A stretch of DNA of 64,000 nucleotides from Alentia gelatinosa (GCA_950022655.1 OX465583.1:10127798-10191797), one strand, 5' to 3'. Positions 10,397 through 20,723 are shown, counted from the first letter of the stretch. Translations and numbers: made by a program. The notes: generated from the letters alone by a model not told the origin.

Positions 10397-12368
10397 GCAG
10401 TATATCGGACGAGATAAATGCCTTACAGTCTAACCTTTTGTCTCCAGCATACATGCGTCATGTGGAGATAATAATCAATGACAAGGACTGACAAGAGAAC
10501 ATTTCTAATAATGAGCCCAATTCCAAAGCGGCCCATTGATATCAAACTATGGCCGTCATCGTTTGCCACTCTCCCAGCAGATCTTTTATGGTGCTAGCGC
10601 TAATCTCTGCCTCAACCCAATGATGCTATGCGGTGGTTCTCTGAGTATCCCCTAAGGACAGGGGTAACCAGCTAACATTTCGGATTCAAAACAAAGCATC
10701 TGTCAAAAGTTATGAAACTCAAACAACTCATATATTATGAGTTGGGAATTATAGGAATTGTTAGATGAGCTTCACAGACAATTCAGCATTTTCTTGTTCA
10801 GCTTTAAACCACTTTATAATGTGAATCAACATTTGATTAGACTGCCCCTTCTTATGAGTACATGTGTCATGTTGACAAACAAAACCTTGCAACACATTTT
10901 TTTTTTTTATTTTTTTTTTTATTTTTTTTTTTTTTATTCATTCAACATAAGACAGTACAATCACCCTCATTCGGGCGTTCTTCCTTGGGTCGTCTTGGAA
11001 CATATATACAGAAGTACAGGACAGACAAAACAAAATTACAGACAATACAGGACATCACAGGTCATTGGTTGCCACGCCATCATCACCACTATTAACCCTT
11101 ATTGATATAGTACCATGTATCTGCAGTATTTAGATTTGCGGGTGTAAATCGGTTTGTTGTTCAGTACGGATTCGATTGGAGGGGCGGTTTCAGTTGTAAT
11201 ATAGTTTAGTGTCTAGTGTCGGGTCATATGACTCCTTTTTTCTAAACGTTTAGACCTTATTAATCCCCACCGGGTCAGGTAAGTTTGCTGCTATGAACAT
11301 AGATATAAGTATAAGTATAGGTGGGTCATATGACTCCTTTACTGTTCTTAATTTAAATGTGCCATTAAGTGCTTTCCAGTGAAGAAAGTAATCCCTATGC
11401 CTATGTCTGATTTGATATAAAACAAAGTACAGAAATGAGTGTATTTTATTCATTACATAAACATGTGCACCTCTATTTGCAAGTAGAACACAAAATAATA
11501 CCCAAAGTGCTAAGAATGTAGGATATCTTAATAACTGGCGTATGGGCCAGATTTGCGCCCAAACAGGCAGGTTGGTGCAGAGATATATGCAGCCAAAGGA
11601 AGTAGAGCTCAGAATCTCTGCTAGGAGAGCGATCGTTTGCGTCTTACAAATCCCCCTATTGTCGCCCACTTCCGCTTCCGGTCTCGTTAAGGACCTTATT
11701 GTGATTGCTCATACAGCTTCCTTAGACCTGCTCCACTTTTGTCAAGTGAAAGAATTTCCTTTACAATTGGCTCTTTCCATGGCTACGAATGCTATTGAGG
11801 GCTACAGACCAGTTGTAGTCATTCTAAAGATTTCCTAATTTCTCCTGCTGCTCTATAATGTGAAGAATGAAGGGTAATTTGGTGCTTTAGTAGCCTTAAT
11901 GTAATTGCAGTCTTAATTTTACAATATGATAGACTTATGGACAAGGATGAAACCTTATCGTAATGAGCTATGAGTATAAAGTATTTCAGTATTTAAGTAA
12001 GTATATATCAAGTATATTCATGTCTACAATGGATTTGAATCATTACGGTTATGGTACAATGAGCTTTTCAATGAGGACTTTGTATGCCAGCGATGAGAAT
12101 GATCTATCAGGGTAAAAACGAGGAATTAGTATCAAATAGTTTACTCTTGACTGTATATCCTTTTCTGTTTTTTCTCTCTCTTTTTTGTTGAAGCAGTTTT
12201 ATTTGAATCTTCAGTAAATAATCTAGATATCCTTACGCGTGCACTACATTGAAGTACAGGTGCATGTGTGAGGCAAGGCGTCCATTGAAGTACAGTCTCA
12301 TGTATTACAAGGGTTGACCAGATTTACATACTGCTTCTTTCCACCTCTTTCTTTTCTTTTGACTGTAA
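10397..12368. other. Non-coding, with the 3' end of a minus-strand retroposon
   Basis: No gene is recognised and no N-terminal choline transporter exon was found. A T-rich tract at about 10897-10936 followed by TTCATTCAACATAAGACAG and CGGGCGTTCTTCC resembles the minus-strand 3' end and poly-A tail of a SINE or LINE; a related end lies at 42571-42650. Confidence 0.45.
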
Positions 12369-12546
12369 AGTAAAACCCCGCTTAAGGGCCCACCCTCCAC
12401 ACCGAGCAGAATACCCCTTAAGCGGGGTGTCCCTTTAAGCGGGGTTAAAATAAACTGAATAAAGATTTCTGTTCTGAGCAAATTGTCCCCTTAAGCGGGG
12501 TGTCCCCTTAAGCTTCGAGGTGCCCCAGAACCTGGGTTTTACTGTA
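12369..12546. mobile_element. Pogo/Tigger-like MITE
   Basis: The left end reads TAAAACCCCGCTTAAGGG and the right end CCTGGGTTTTACTGTA. Repeated CCCCTTAAGCGGGG blocks lie inside. A longer relative with clear TACAGTAAAACCCC / TTTTACTATA-like ends is at 57553-58235. Ends of the CAGTAAAACC type with TA flanks are typical of pogo/Tigger-class Tc1/mariner elements. The last 68 bases of this copy were carried into the 120-bp tandem duplication that follows. Confidence 0.6.
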
Positions 12547-12718
12547 AATCTTACTTTATATTAATCATTGTTTCGTTTTATTTTTTTCAGCAATGTGGCA
12601 AATTGCCCCCTTAAGCGGGGTGTCCCCTTAAGTTCCGAGGCGCCCCAGAATCTGGGTTTTACTGTAGATCTTGCTCTATATTAATCATTGTTTCGTCTTA
12701 CTCTTTTCAGCCACGTGG
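12479..12718 (+). repeat. 120-bp tandem duplication spanning a splice acceptor
   Basis: Copy 1 is 12479-12598 and copy 2 is 12599-12718, in exact 120-base register. Each copy contains the MITE end, the pyrimidine tract, CAG and the first eight exon bases (CAATGTGG in copy 1, CCACGTGG in copy 2). The second acceptor (exon at 12711) starts the real exon. The copy-1 acceptor, with a longer T tract, would read Ala-Met-Trp and then run to a TAA stop 12 codons later. Confidence 0.9.
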
Positions 12719-12818
12719 GTGGGCGGCGGTTACATTAACGGAACGGCGGAGATGATTTTCTCCTCTGGCCTCATCTGGTGCCAGGCCCCGTTCGGTTACG
12801 CCCTCAGCCTCGTCTTCG
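12711..12818 (+). CDS. SLC5A7: High-affinity choline transporter, exon encoding [12 protein letters not shown]
   Basis: First visible exon of a SLC5A7/CHT1 orthologue, the Na+- and Cl--dependent transporter that returns choline to cholinergic nerve endings for acetylcholine synthesis. Together the seven exons encode about 536 residues; human CHT1 has 580, so only the N-terminal exon of some 58 residues is missing. This 108-base exon reads (A)[16 protein letters not shown] and continues to SLVF(G), matching the most conserved part of the family around the early transmembrane helices. It starts after TTTTCAG (12704-12710) with two bases of an Ala codon and ends before GTGAGT with one base of a Gly codon. 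The acceptor lies in a 120-bp tandem duplication. No upstream exon with a start Met was found between 3.5 and 12.7 kb. Confidence 0.93.
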
Positions 12819-13299
12819 GTGAGTCTCAATCATAACTCAATACGCGAAAATAAGGTTTCATTTTAGGGCGCGTAAACAAACTGATTATGGAAGTTTATTA
12901 CCCACCTATTACGGAGTCTCCATAGGAAACTTATAAGGCACCTGGAATTAGATACTCGGAGATTCTGGCATGTCAGAATCTCCTGCAGGAGATTCCGGAA
13001 AAAAAGTCCCTGCCAAAATGAGGTCAATTCATAATGTACTTCAAAATAAGTTTATTTGATGTTCATTCAATATTACTTAGTTATAATCAGTCACAATAAT
13101 CTCATTTACCATCAGAAATCACTGTCAGAAAAGGTTTTGCAGACCAAAAACCCAGAAAAATAGCGAACTATATTACAGGCGTATGCATACACCGAATTAC
13201 CACCATGCTTAACAATGCTGTGGCGTTATGGTGTAATCTGGAACTTTACGTACTTATTTGGCAATAAAAATGTTATTAATCTTGTAGGTGGGTAATAAA

Positions 13300-13444
13300 C
13301 ACAATAACGACTTGTTTTGTTTACGAGTGTCCGCAATCTCCTCGTAGTTGACGACGTAATATCCTCGCTAATCGCTCGGATATTACTACGCGTCAACTAC
13401 TCGGAGATTACGGTCACTCGTACACAAAACCAGTCGTTATTGTG
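13300..13444. repeat. Foldback hairpin with arms of about 65 bp
   Basis: CACAATAACGAC at 13300 is matched by GTCGTTATTGTG ending at 13444. Most of the sequence between pairs as well, including the TACGAGTG, AATCTCC, GTAGTTGACG and CGTAATATCC blocks and their inverses. The centre is CTCGCTAATCGCTCGG, resembling the loops of the other foldback elements in the window. Confidence 0.8.
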
Positions 13445-13620
13445 TATATATCTGTGCAAATAAAAATACACCAAGGCTGCGCTGCATCTGACACCATACC
13501 ACAGGCTGCAGCATCTGTATCTCATCAAATGGGGTGCAAATGCTGTACTCAGTATACAATGGCTCCACAGTAAATTCACAGTAAAGTCTACAAGGAGACT
13601 TTGACCAATCAGATCAAATT

Positions 13621-13694
13621 GTGATGGTGGATAAAAATACAACATTACCATGATTTTAAAATCATGGTAATGTTGTATTTTTATCCACCATCAC
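13621..13694. repeat. Perfect 74-bp palindrome with no loop
   Basis: Positions 13621-13657 are the exact inverse complement of 13658-13694, with the centre at TTTT|AAAA. There is no spacer and no mismatch. The pairing stops being perfect just outside. Confidence 0.95.
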
Positions 13695-13806
13695 CAAGTA
13701 GTGTGTATAAATAAACCTCTTTAATTTCTTTTGTCGAAATTCCAAGTGTACATGCATTGTCCCTGTTTTGCTATGATTTCTCACCACGTTTTAACGTACT
13801 TTGCAG

Positions 13807-13962
13807 GAGGCCTGTTCTTTGCCAACAAGATGAGAACGGAAGGTTACGTCACCATGCTGGATCCCTTCCAGCGGAAGTACGGAGAGCGCATGGGCGGGTT
13901 ACTCTACATCCCGGCGCTGCTCGGGGAAGTCTTCTGGTCGGCCGCCATCTTGTCCGCGCTCG
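13807..13962 (+). CDS. SLC5A7: Choline transporter exon encoding [21 protein letters not shown]
   Basis: A 156-base exon following TTGCAG. It completes a Gly codon and encodes [20 protein letters not shown], then a [19 protein letters not shown] segment and SAAILSAL, closely matching CHT1 from other animals. It ends before GTCAGT with one base of a Gly codon. Splice phases agree with both neighbours. This stretch includes an intracellular loop and a transmembrane helix of the sodium-symporter fold. Confidence 0.95.
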
Positions 13963-14004
13963 GTCAGTTCTCACCACTTTTTTATTTTTTTTTATTCAAA
14001 TAAC

Positions 14005-14265
14005 TATGCATGTTGTTTTTTTTGTTGTTTTTTTTTGGGCAATTTTTATTAGGGAATATTGTATGTTCACAATCACCGAATTCGGCTACGGCCGTTCTTC
14101 CACTCGGGCCCTTGCCCTGACCCCTCATTCTAATGGCGGATGTTTAACCGAATGGGCGGTGGGTACCATTTTTGTGTAAGTCTTTGGTATGACCCGTCCA
14201 GGGTTTGAACCCACGACCTCCCATGCTCGAGGCGAACACCCCTACCACTTGGCCACCGAGCTTGG
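14005..14265 (-). mobile_element. tRNA-derived SINE
   Basis: On the minus strand the sequence starts with a tRNA-like head near 14262-14195, with box A GGCCAAGTGGTAGGGGTG and box B GGGTTCAAACCC. A non-tRNA body follows and ends in an A-rich tail (T-rich on the plus strand near 14008-14037). The head does not fold as a clean tRNA gene, so it is a retroposon and not a tRNA. Confidence 0.75.
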
Positions 14266-14417
14266 TGAGGTACTTATATAGAACGACCTGACAATGCTGT
14301 ACCAGCTAGAAACCGAGGTGATAATGTACGCTTTGTACGGAACTAGGCGTTAAACTTCAATTCAGGGATTAGTATGAAACATCACATAATGAGTCAGGTT
14401 GACAATAACATTTAAGT

Positions 14418-14755
14418 AGGATTCACACGTAGCGACTCTCGTACCTGAGACTGGTGTACTTCACACTTTTCCCCTAGTCTCAGACAATTTTTGGTTGGTA
14501 CAAAAGTCTCATGGCAAAGTGCTTTAATCAGTCTCAAGGAAAAATGGCAAATTTGATCCACATGGGAGGACACACCTGGTACATAATCTCAGACATAGTC
14601 ACAGTAAGCACTGACCCTGGCACTCAAGTACCTTTGAGGTGAGGTGTGTTACAAACATGCAATCATGCTTGCTGGCCTCCTATTGGCTAGAGCAGGTACT
14701 TAGTCGCAGCAGATCCATTCGTCTCACCAAAATGTCCCTAGAAATTTTAAACCTG
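14418..14755. repeat. Dispersed repeat (relative at 32020-32290)
   Basis: Shares AGGATTCACA(C/T)GTAG, TTTTCCCC(T)AGTCT, GGACAATTTTT, GACACACCTGGTA and GGTACTTAGTC in order with about 32020-32290. Both copies are non-coding. Its right side abuts the TTAA-flanked MITE. Confidence 0.6.
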
Positions 14756-15134
14756 TTAACCCTTTAAGGACGCATGGTGCCTGAAGGCATCACCACGCTA
14801 AAGATGCATGATGCCTGGAGGCATCACCGCACTAAAGACGCATGATGCCTTGAGGCATCATTGTCCCAATATTAAAAAATGTTGAAAAATGTTTTAACAA
14901 AGAAATAATAGAGCAATATTCATCAAATCTTCAGAAAATGTAGATATAATATCATATTTAGTATTTCTATTAAAAAGAAATAAAATATTTATGATTATGT
15001 ATCCTATTGCATGATTACAAACTTTGATATCAGTTTTAACTATTATGTGGCTGTCCTGTAGCCAGACAAACTGCCACCAGTATCCGTCCTAATGGGAGTA
15101 GCTAGACCCCAGGCAGCCGTCCTTAAAGGGTTAA
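14756..15134. mobile_element. piggyBac-like MITE (371 bp, TTAA flanks)
   Basis: Element 14760-15130 begins CCCTTTAAGGACG and ends CGTCCTTAAAGGG, a 13-bp perfect inverted terminal repeat. It is flanked by TTAA at 14756-14759 and 15131-15134. TTAA duplication with CCC-starting ends is the piggyBac signature. Just inside the left end are about three imperfect 36-bp units, each with a GATGCCTGGAGGCATC-like palindrome. No transposase is encoded. Confidence 0.88.
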
Positions 15135-15747
15135 GAATCAAAATCCTATGAGATTCTGTACCATTTTTAGGGGTAAATGTCACCAAGGATTGTAGGAGAA
15201 AAGGGAAATGGAACCCTACAATTAAGACAAAGGAATTGTGTTCGAGTACAGAATCTCAGAAGGATTTGTCTCAAACAAACATCCTGTGAAGCACATGAAT
15301 CCCATCATGTGAATCCTACGTTATTAAAGCATGCTTATACGTACTATATACGTTGCTCATTTTGCATAAAGGTTAGAGTGGTCACAAAGGGTTCCAGAGT
15401 ACTGGAAAGACACTATCCCTTCATTATATGTGTGCTACTCACTCTGCTACTGGCAAAGGAGTAGGGTGCCAGTGATTCAGTATATTAGAAGCTTGCCCAA
15501 CTGACCATGACCAATTACTGGTGCTTGATATATTTGGATACTAGACTGAGGCAGTTGAAGAGATGCTAAGTTGACAGGGTGCAAGTGGGTAACAGAGAAG
15601 GATCCATACACTGAATGTAATCCAAACCTTCCATTTGTTTTTATTTATAATTGCACGCTCATTCATCAATGATGAACATACTATAAATTTGCCCCTAGTT
15701 CTACAAGTGGTAACTGCCACATTGCAGTATCATGATTATTAGAAACC

Positions 15748-16136
15748 AAACGAGAATTAGCCTTGTCAATTTGTATGCCACGATGGGCAGGTTGTGTATT
15801 ACTGCACGAGGCGTTAGCCGAGTGTAGTGAGTAACAGACGTGACAAGAGTGGTATAAACATTGAGAAGGCTAAATCAAGTTTGGTTTCGTATTTATCTTA
15901 CCCCGTATCACCGATATACAGAGAATATTTTGTAATCATCCATGTTAGTAGCGTGTTGATACTCATCAGGATGGCCACATTTATCAATGCTGCCGGATCT
16001 ATTTTCGTTATCTGGTCCCTGATTGGTCCGTTGTTTTTATTCACCTCGGTGCATAAGTAACACTTTATTCAACGCTCCATCAATTACATTGAGTCAATGT
16101 TATACCTATGGCGTTTTTTATCAGGGGTAGGATGAA
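15748..16136. mobile_element. Foldback element with bracket TTATCTTACCCC...GGGGTAGGAT
   Basis: A long imperfect hairpin (about 15748-15890) has loop GAGGCGTTAGCCGAGTG and arms containing AACCAAACGAG, TTAGCCTTGTCAAT and TGTATGCCAC. It is followed by TTATCTTACCCC and, at 16115-16136, CAGGGGTAGGATGAA, preceded by CCTATGGCG. The same hairpin arms occur in the opposite direction at 55983-56150. Confidence 0.65.
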
Positions 16137-16210
16137 TGTGGATTCTGTCCCCTACATTTCTCCTTCTCCAACAAAAGTTTAACCTCTTCTTACTTTTCTT
16201 TATCAAACAG

Positions 16211-16359
16211 GAGCCACGCTCTCGGTCATCATTGACATCGACAACACAACAGCAGTAATTTGCTCAGCATTCATCGCCATCGCTTATACATTGTTTGGTG
16301 GCCTCTACTCGGTCGCTTATACTGATGTCATTCAACTCTTCTGTATCTTTGTTGGTTTG
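16211..16359 (+). CDS. SLC5A7: Choline transporter exon encoding [21 protein letters not shown]
   Basis: A 149-base exon after CAAACAG. It encodes (G)[16 protein letters not shown] and then [20 protein letters not shown] and [10 protein letters not shown], a near match to the CHT1 segment around the central transmembrane helices, where [11 protein letters not shown] is diagnostic of the family. It ends in phase 0 before GTAAGT. Confidence 0.95.
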
Positions 16360-17189
16360 GTAAGTATCGTTTTACTATAGGACTAAAGAAGAAACCAACA
16401 AGTTTTGGTCAAAGTCGCCGTTCTTCACGAGTTTGATGCGGAGTGATGTGAACGAGGCGACAGCCGAGTGAATATCACGTAGCATTCAAACGAGTTGGAG
16501 AACGACTTCTTTGACCAAAACGAGTTGCTTTCTGTATTTATCTCACCCCTGTACACACTTAAAGAATGCACAACACACAGGATATTAACCGTGGAGAACG
16601 AACTGCAATACTTGTAGGGGCATGGAGAACGAGTTCCCCATGTTAAGCCTATGGACATTTATTCCAGGGGTGAGATAAAGACAGGTAATGTTCACTGGGT
16701 GCCTCCATTCTGCCCCCCCGAGTATGTGTTCTTCACTACTGGAGGTAATAAAGTAGGTGCTCTTCACTACTGGAGGTGCAAAAGTAAGTGGGTGATAATA
16801 GGCCACAGTCACAATTCTGGCCAGTTATATGTGTTTAGAGGCTTTCATGTGAGAAAAATACATGTCCTGGGTTTCATCTTTTAGTCAATGTAGAAAAACG
16901 GGGCTTTTCTTCCAACCACGAAATTTTGTGCAAACCTCAAAATCAAAAACTTCATTTTTAGGTCATCCTACCCTGGAATGGGTATAGAGAGACAAGGGAA
17001 TCATGGTAGAACTTTGAAAGCCAGTTGAATTCAATGAGAATAAAGAGCCACAGCACATTTTCTGTCCCCTGAATGGGGGTGCCATCCGCACATGCTAGCT
17101 TTTGACCCAATGTGAAGCCTATGTTTTTTATTAGGGGTAGGATAAAGCATACTGTATCACCTTTATCTGCATCCTTGTTTTCCTTGCAG
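16360..17189 (+). other. Choline transporter intron containing a foldback element
   Basis: From GTAAGT at 16360 to CTTGCAG at 17183-17189. Besides the foldback element at 16384-16679, a lone half-bracket TTAGGGGTAGGATAAAG preceded by GAAGCCTATG ends near 17147. Confidence 0.85.
16384..16679. mobile_element. Foldback element with bracket TTATCTCACCCC...GGGGTGAGATAA
   Basis: Hairpin arms (AACAAGTTTTGGTCAAAGTC / GACTTTGACCAAAACGAGTT type) surround the loop GAGGCGACAGCCGAGTG near 16449. Then come TTATCTCACCCC at 16538 and, at 16644-16679, TTAAGCCTATGG followed by CAGGGGTGAGATAA. The same family recurs inside each 1.6 kb tandem unit (51183-51493, 52807-53117, 54433-54743) and, diverged, at 27955-28263 and 39895-40208. 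Confidence 0.75.
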
Positions 17190-17339
17190 TGGCTGTCTGT
17201 GCCCTTCGCGTTAACCAACCCGATCGTGAGCGATATTAGGGTGAACGCCACAGACTGGGTGGGAGAACTGGAAGTGAAAGACATAGGCGTGTGGCTCGAC
17301 ACTGGCCTCCTGCTCGTCTTCGGCGGTATCCCTTGGCAG
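17190..17339 (+). CDS. SLC5A7: Choline transporter exon encoding WLSVPFALTNPIVSDI
   Basis: A 150-base, phase-0 exon between TTGCAG and GTAAAT. It encodes WLSVPFALTNPIVSDIRVNA, a variable extracellular stretch (TDWVGELEVKD) with an N-linked glycosylation sequon NAT, then WLDTGLLLVFGGIPWQ. The GGIPWQ end is shared with CHT1 from other animals. The next exon continues VYFQRVLSS. Confidence 0.95.
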
Positions 17340-18264
17340 GTAAATACATATTTTTGTTTTTTTTAGTAGTATCTCTCATGGAAATGAGTTGTTCGGATGC
17401 ATCACGCTGCAACATGTATATACAAGGTAGCACACATAGATACAGTGTCATCAAAAAATTTAGTAACATATACATAAATGCTCAACCTTTTTTTTTTTTT
17501 TTTTTTTTTTTTAATGCATCCTGGATATGGCTAGGTCGTACACACGTAAATGTTCTACTATTACGTTTTTTAAGGTCGGATGTTTCAGAGTAATTCTTTA
17601 TAATGTGGAGACCCACTCTCTATTCCCGACATATACACAAGAGTACTAATTTGAGTTGGAAAATAAAAGCCATGGAATTCAAAGATATGCTTTGCACTCA
17701 TATATTAGCTCATTTCTATCTGGCTATTTTCTGCCCAAATTGAAATCCGCTACTATCTCTGATGGTTTTTTTATTATTATCATTATCATTATTATTATTA
17801 TCATCATCATTATTACTATTATTATTATTATTATATATTCGCTAATGGTTCAAATTAGAAAACAGGGCTATCTAACATAAGTTCAAGTTGATATTCAAAG
17901 TCCCATGAGTATTACATGTAATAGTGATAAATGTGGATAGCAACATTAAAAACAACAATCATGGACAGTAGTGACAATTATGTATTGAGATTGGCGAATG
18001 GTATTAGCAGTCGAGACTTAGATCACATTCGTCACATATCCACATGAATTATCGACAATGTATTTATACTTAACGTTCAACCAATCCAATGGCTAACAAT
18101 ATGATAACATAATTGTTAGGTACATGGATGAAGACCTGGATTTTCAGGTACTATGAAATAAGCAGGAAAGTTTCAATATGATAAGTTTAAACATTTTAGG
18201 TTAAGCTACCCTAATACATGTGTAAACCTATGGATAATTGTTTTTAATAAAATATTATTATTTT
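17340..18264 (+). other. First part of a choline transporter intron; simple repeats
   Basis: It contains a T tract (about 17483-17511), an ATT/ATC microsatellite (about 17768-17835) and otherwise unique AT-rich sequence. The rest of this intron (18265-19797) is the 72-bp minisatellite. Confidence 0.8.
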
Positions 18265-19797
18265 GAAGGTGTATTTCCATTTTAGTGGTGTTTGACCGTG
18301 TGTAAGTGTCTCAAATCAATGAGCTGTTTCTCCGTTGAAGGTGTATTTCCATTTTAGTGGTGTTTGACCGTGTGTAAGTGTCTCAAATCAATGAGCTGTT
18401 TCTCCGTTGAAGGTGTATTTCCATTTTAGTGGTGTTTGACCGTGTGTAAGTGTCTTAAATCAATGAGCTGTTTATCCGTTTTAGGTGTATTTCCGTTTTA
18501 GTGTTGTTTGACCATGTGTATGTGTCTAAAATCAATGAGCTGTTTCTCCGTTGAAGGTGTATTTCCATTTTAGTGGTGTTTGACCATGTGTATGTGTCTC
18601 AAATCAATGAGCTGTTTCTCCGTTGAAGGTGTATTTCCATTTTAGTGGTGTTTGACCATGTGCAAGTGTCTCAAATCAATGAGCTGTTTCTCCGATGAAG
18701 GTGTATTTCCGTTTTAGTGGTGTTTGACCGTGTGTAAGTGTCTCAAGTCAATGAACTGTTTCTCCGTTTAAGGTGTATTTCCGTTTTAGTGTTGTTTGAC
18801 TAGGGGTAAGTGTCTCAAATCAATGAGCTGTTTCTCCGTTGAAGGTATATTTCCATTTTAGTAGTGTTTGACCGTGTGTAAGTGTCTCAAATCAATGAGC
18901 TGTTTCTCCGTTTAAGGTGTATTTCCGTTTTAGTGTTGTTTGACTAGGGGTAAGTGTCTCAAATCAATGAGCTGTTTCTCCGTTGAAGGTATATTTCCAT
19001 TTTAGTAGTGTTTGACTAGGTGTAAGTGTCTCAAATCAATGAGCTGTTTCTCCGTTGAAGGTGTATTTCCGTTTTAGTGGTGTTTGACCAAGTGTAAGTG
19101 TCTCAAATCAATCATCTGTTTCTCCGTTGAAGGTGTATTTCCGTTTTAGTGGTGTTTGACCGTGTGTAAGTGTCTCAAATCAATCATCTGATTCTCTATT
19201 TAAGGTGTATTTTGTTTTAAGGTGTATTTCCGTTTTAGTGGTGTTTGACCGTGTGTAAGTGTCTCAAATCAATGAGCTGTTTCTCCGTTGAAGGTGTATT
19301 TCCGTTTTAGTGTTGTTTGACCATGTGTATGTGTCTCAAATCAATGAGCTGTTTCTCCGTTGAAGGTGTATTTCCGTTTTAGTGGTGTTTGACCGTGTGT
19401 AAGTGTCTCAAATCAATGAGCTGTTTCTCCGTTGAAGGTGTATTTCCGTTTTAGTGGTGTTTGACCGTGTGTAAGTGTCTCAAATCAATGAGCTGTTTCT
19501 CCGTTGAAGGTGTATTTCCGTTTTAGTGGTGTTTGACCGTGTGTAAGTGTCTCAAATCAATGAGCTGTTTCTCCGTTGAAGGTGTATTTCCGTTTTAGTG
19601 GTGTTTGACCGTGTGTAAGTGTCTCAAATCAATGAGCTGTTTCTCCGTTGAAGGTGTATTTCCGTTTTAGTGGTGTTTGACCGTGTGTAAGTGTCTCAAA
19701 TCAATGAGCTGTTTCTCCGTTGAAGGTGTATTTCCGTTTTAGTGGTGTTTGACCAGTTATAAGTGTCTCAAATCAATGATCTGATTCTCTATTTAAG
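18265..19797 (+). repeat. 72-bp minisatellite, about 21 copies, each carrying a splice-acceptor/exon-start copy
   Basis: Starts at 18265 and 18337 set the 72-base period, and 1533 bases hold 21 units plus a partial unit near 19205-19220. Each unit contains AAGGTGTATTTCC, which is the sequence across the real intron/exon junction at 19797|19798 (AAG|GTGTATTTCC), then GTTTTAGTGGTGTTTGACC and TGTGTAAGTGTCTC. The array therefore runs up to the exon and its last unit is the functional acceptor. The native acceptor context GATTCTCTATTTAAG occurs again at 19189-19204. Splicing to an inner copy would encode VYFRFSGV and then a TGA stop. Most units also hold a GTAAGT donor-like hexamer. Confidence 0.93.
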
Positions 19798-19927
19798 GTG
19801 TATTTCCAACGCGTGCTGTCGTCCAAGTCGGCGGTGCGTGCTCAGCTGCTGTCCTACATCGCCGCGGGGGGCTGTATCATCATGGCCGTGCCCGCCGTCC
19901 TCATTGGTGCTATCGCCAGGAACGCAG
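19798..19927 (+). CDS. SLC5A7: Choline transporter exon encoding [18 protein letters not shown]
   Basis: A 130-base exon encoding [20 protein letters not shown] and then [20 protein letters not shown], ending with one base of an Asp codon before GTAATG. It is a clear CHT1 match (YFQRVLSS and AIPAILIGAI-like segments). Its acceptor, TCTCTATTTAAG, has a weak pyrimidine tract and is the last of about 21 near-identical copies in the array upstream. Confidence 0.95.
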
Positions 19928-20723
19928 GTAATGCTTCTGCTGATTCAGAGAATTTATTATCCATCGTAAACAAAGACCCCATTGAAAATGTACCGGGCCA
20001 CGACCCATCATATAAAACCTGTCAGATACCATATTCAAATCTGTTGCCCCTATTGTTTTATTACCCATCATATACAAAGACACCATTGAAAATGTATGGG
20101 GACTCAGTAAACCATGACTCATTATACAAAACCTGTCAGATACCATAACCATGGTATACGGATTCAAATCCGTGGTGAACAGCTTCAGAGCTATGGTATA
20201 TGGGAAAATAGTCCCCTTGTGCGATAGAGCAAAGAAAAACATGAAATATTGTAGATTTTTTAGTTCTCCTAAAAGCCCATTTCCTTTGGCCGTCACCGAT
20301 CTACAGTCAGGAACCACCGATGAACCGATGATCGGTTTGCCAAAAGGTTTAGGCCTGGCGTCCAACTACTACGATAGAAATTTAGACCTACCAATATGGC
20401 ACCGATACAAAAAGCAAATATCAGAGACATATCGGGAAGGTGCAAAATCGTAGACACATGTCTAGACATGCCAATCCACCACGCATCGTGAGGGGTTTTT
20501 TTTCAGTGCTTAATCCCAGAAACGTGGTCAACTGCCCCGATATTAGGTGACCTTCCGACGCGATTTTGATTTTCATCGGGAGGTGCATCGAAGACCATAT
20601 CGGAGCAATATCGTAGTAGGTGGACGCCGGGCCTTATGAAAATAAAAGTATGACCTTTATATACTCCTTCACCTGATGACCTTGACTCTAACCCGTGTTT
20701 TCCCTCTCCATCTCGGCTCACAG
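19928..20723 (+). other. Choline transporter intron with two or three MITE copies
   Basis: From GTAATG to CTCACAG at 20717-20723. About 19965-20240 belongs to a dispersed, partly palindromic family (AAACCTGTCAGATACCATA, GGTATAC, GGAAAATAGTCCC) also seen at about 30550-31080, 41600-41720 and 61815-61860. About 20255-20340 resembles the left part of the element at 21626-21820. The second PIF/Harbinger-like MITE follows. Confidence 0.75.
20349..20636. mobile_element. PIF/Harbinger-like MITE, copy 2 (282 bp, TTA target duplication)
   Basis: Element 20352-20633 begins GGCCTGGCGTCCAACTACTACG and ends with CGTAGTAGGTGGACGCCGGGCC, flanked by TTA at 20349-20351 and 20634-20636. It is colinear with copy 1 at 10097-10393; copy 1 carries a short extra AGTAGGTGATATTAGGTGA-type repeat near its right side. 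Confidence 0.85.

Larger units (their letters stand above)
12819..13806 (+). other. Choline transporter intron with two long palindromes
   Basis: A GT-AG intron (GTGAGT at 12819, TTGCAG at 13801-13806). The only structures seen are the palindromes at 13300-13444 and 13621-13694. Confidence 0.85.
13963..16210 (+). other. Choline transporter intron, densely filled with repeats
   Basis: From GTCAGT at 13963 to CAAACAG at 16204-16210. It contains a minus-strand tRNA-derived SINE (about 14005-14265), a dispersed repeat (about 14418-14755, relative at 32020-32290), a TTAA-flanked MITE (14760-15130) and a foldback element (15748-16136). Nothing else is coding. Confidence 0.85.

Noticed and set aside
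14195..14262. tRNA gene on the minus strand
   Set aside because: The internal promoter boxes are good, but acceptor and anticodon stems do not pair cleanly, and a SINE body with A-rich tail follows.
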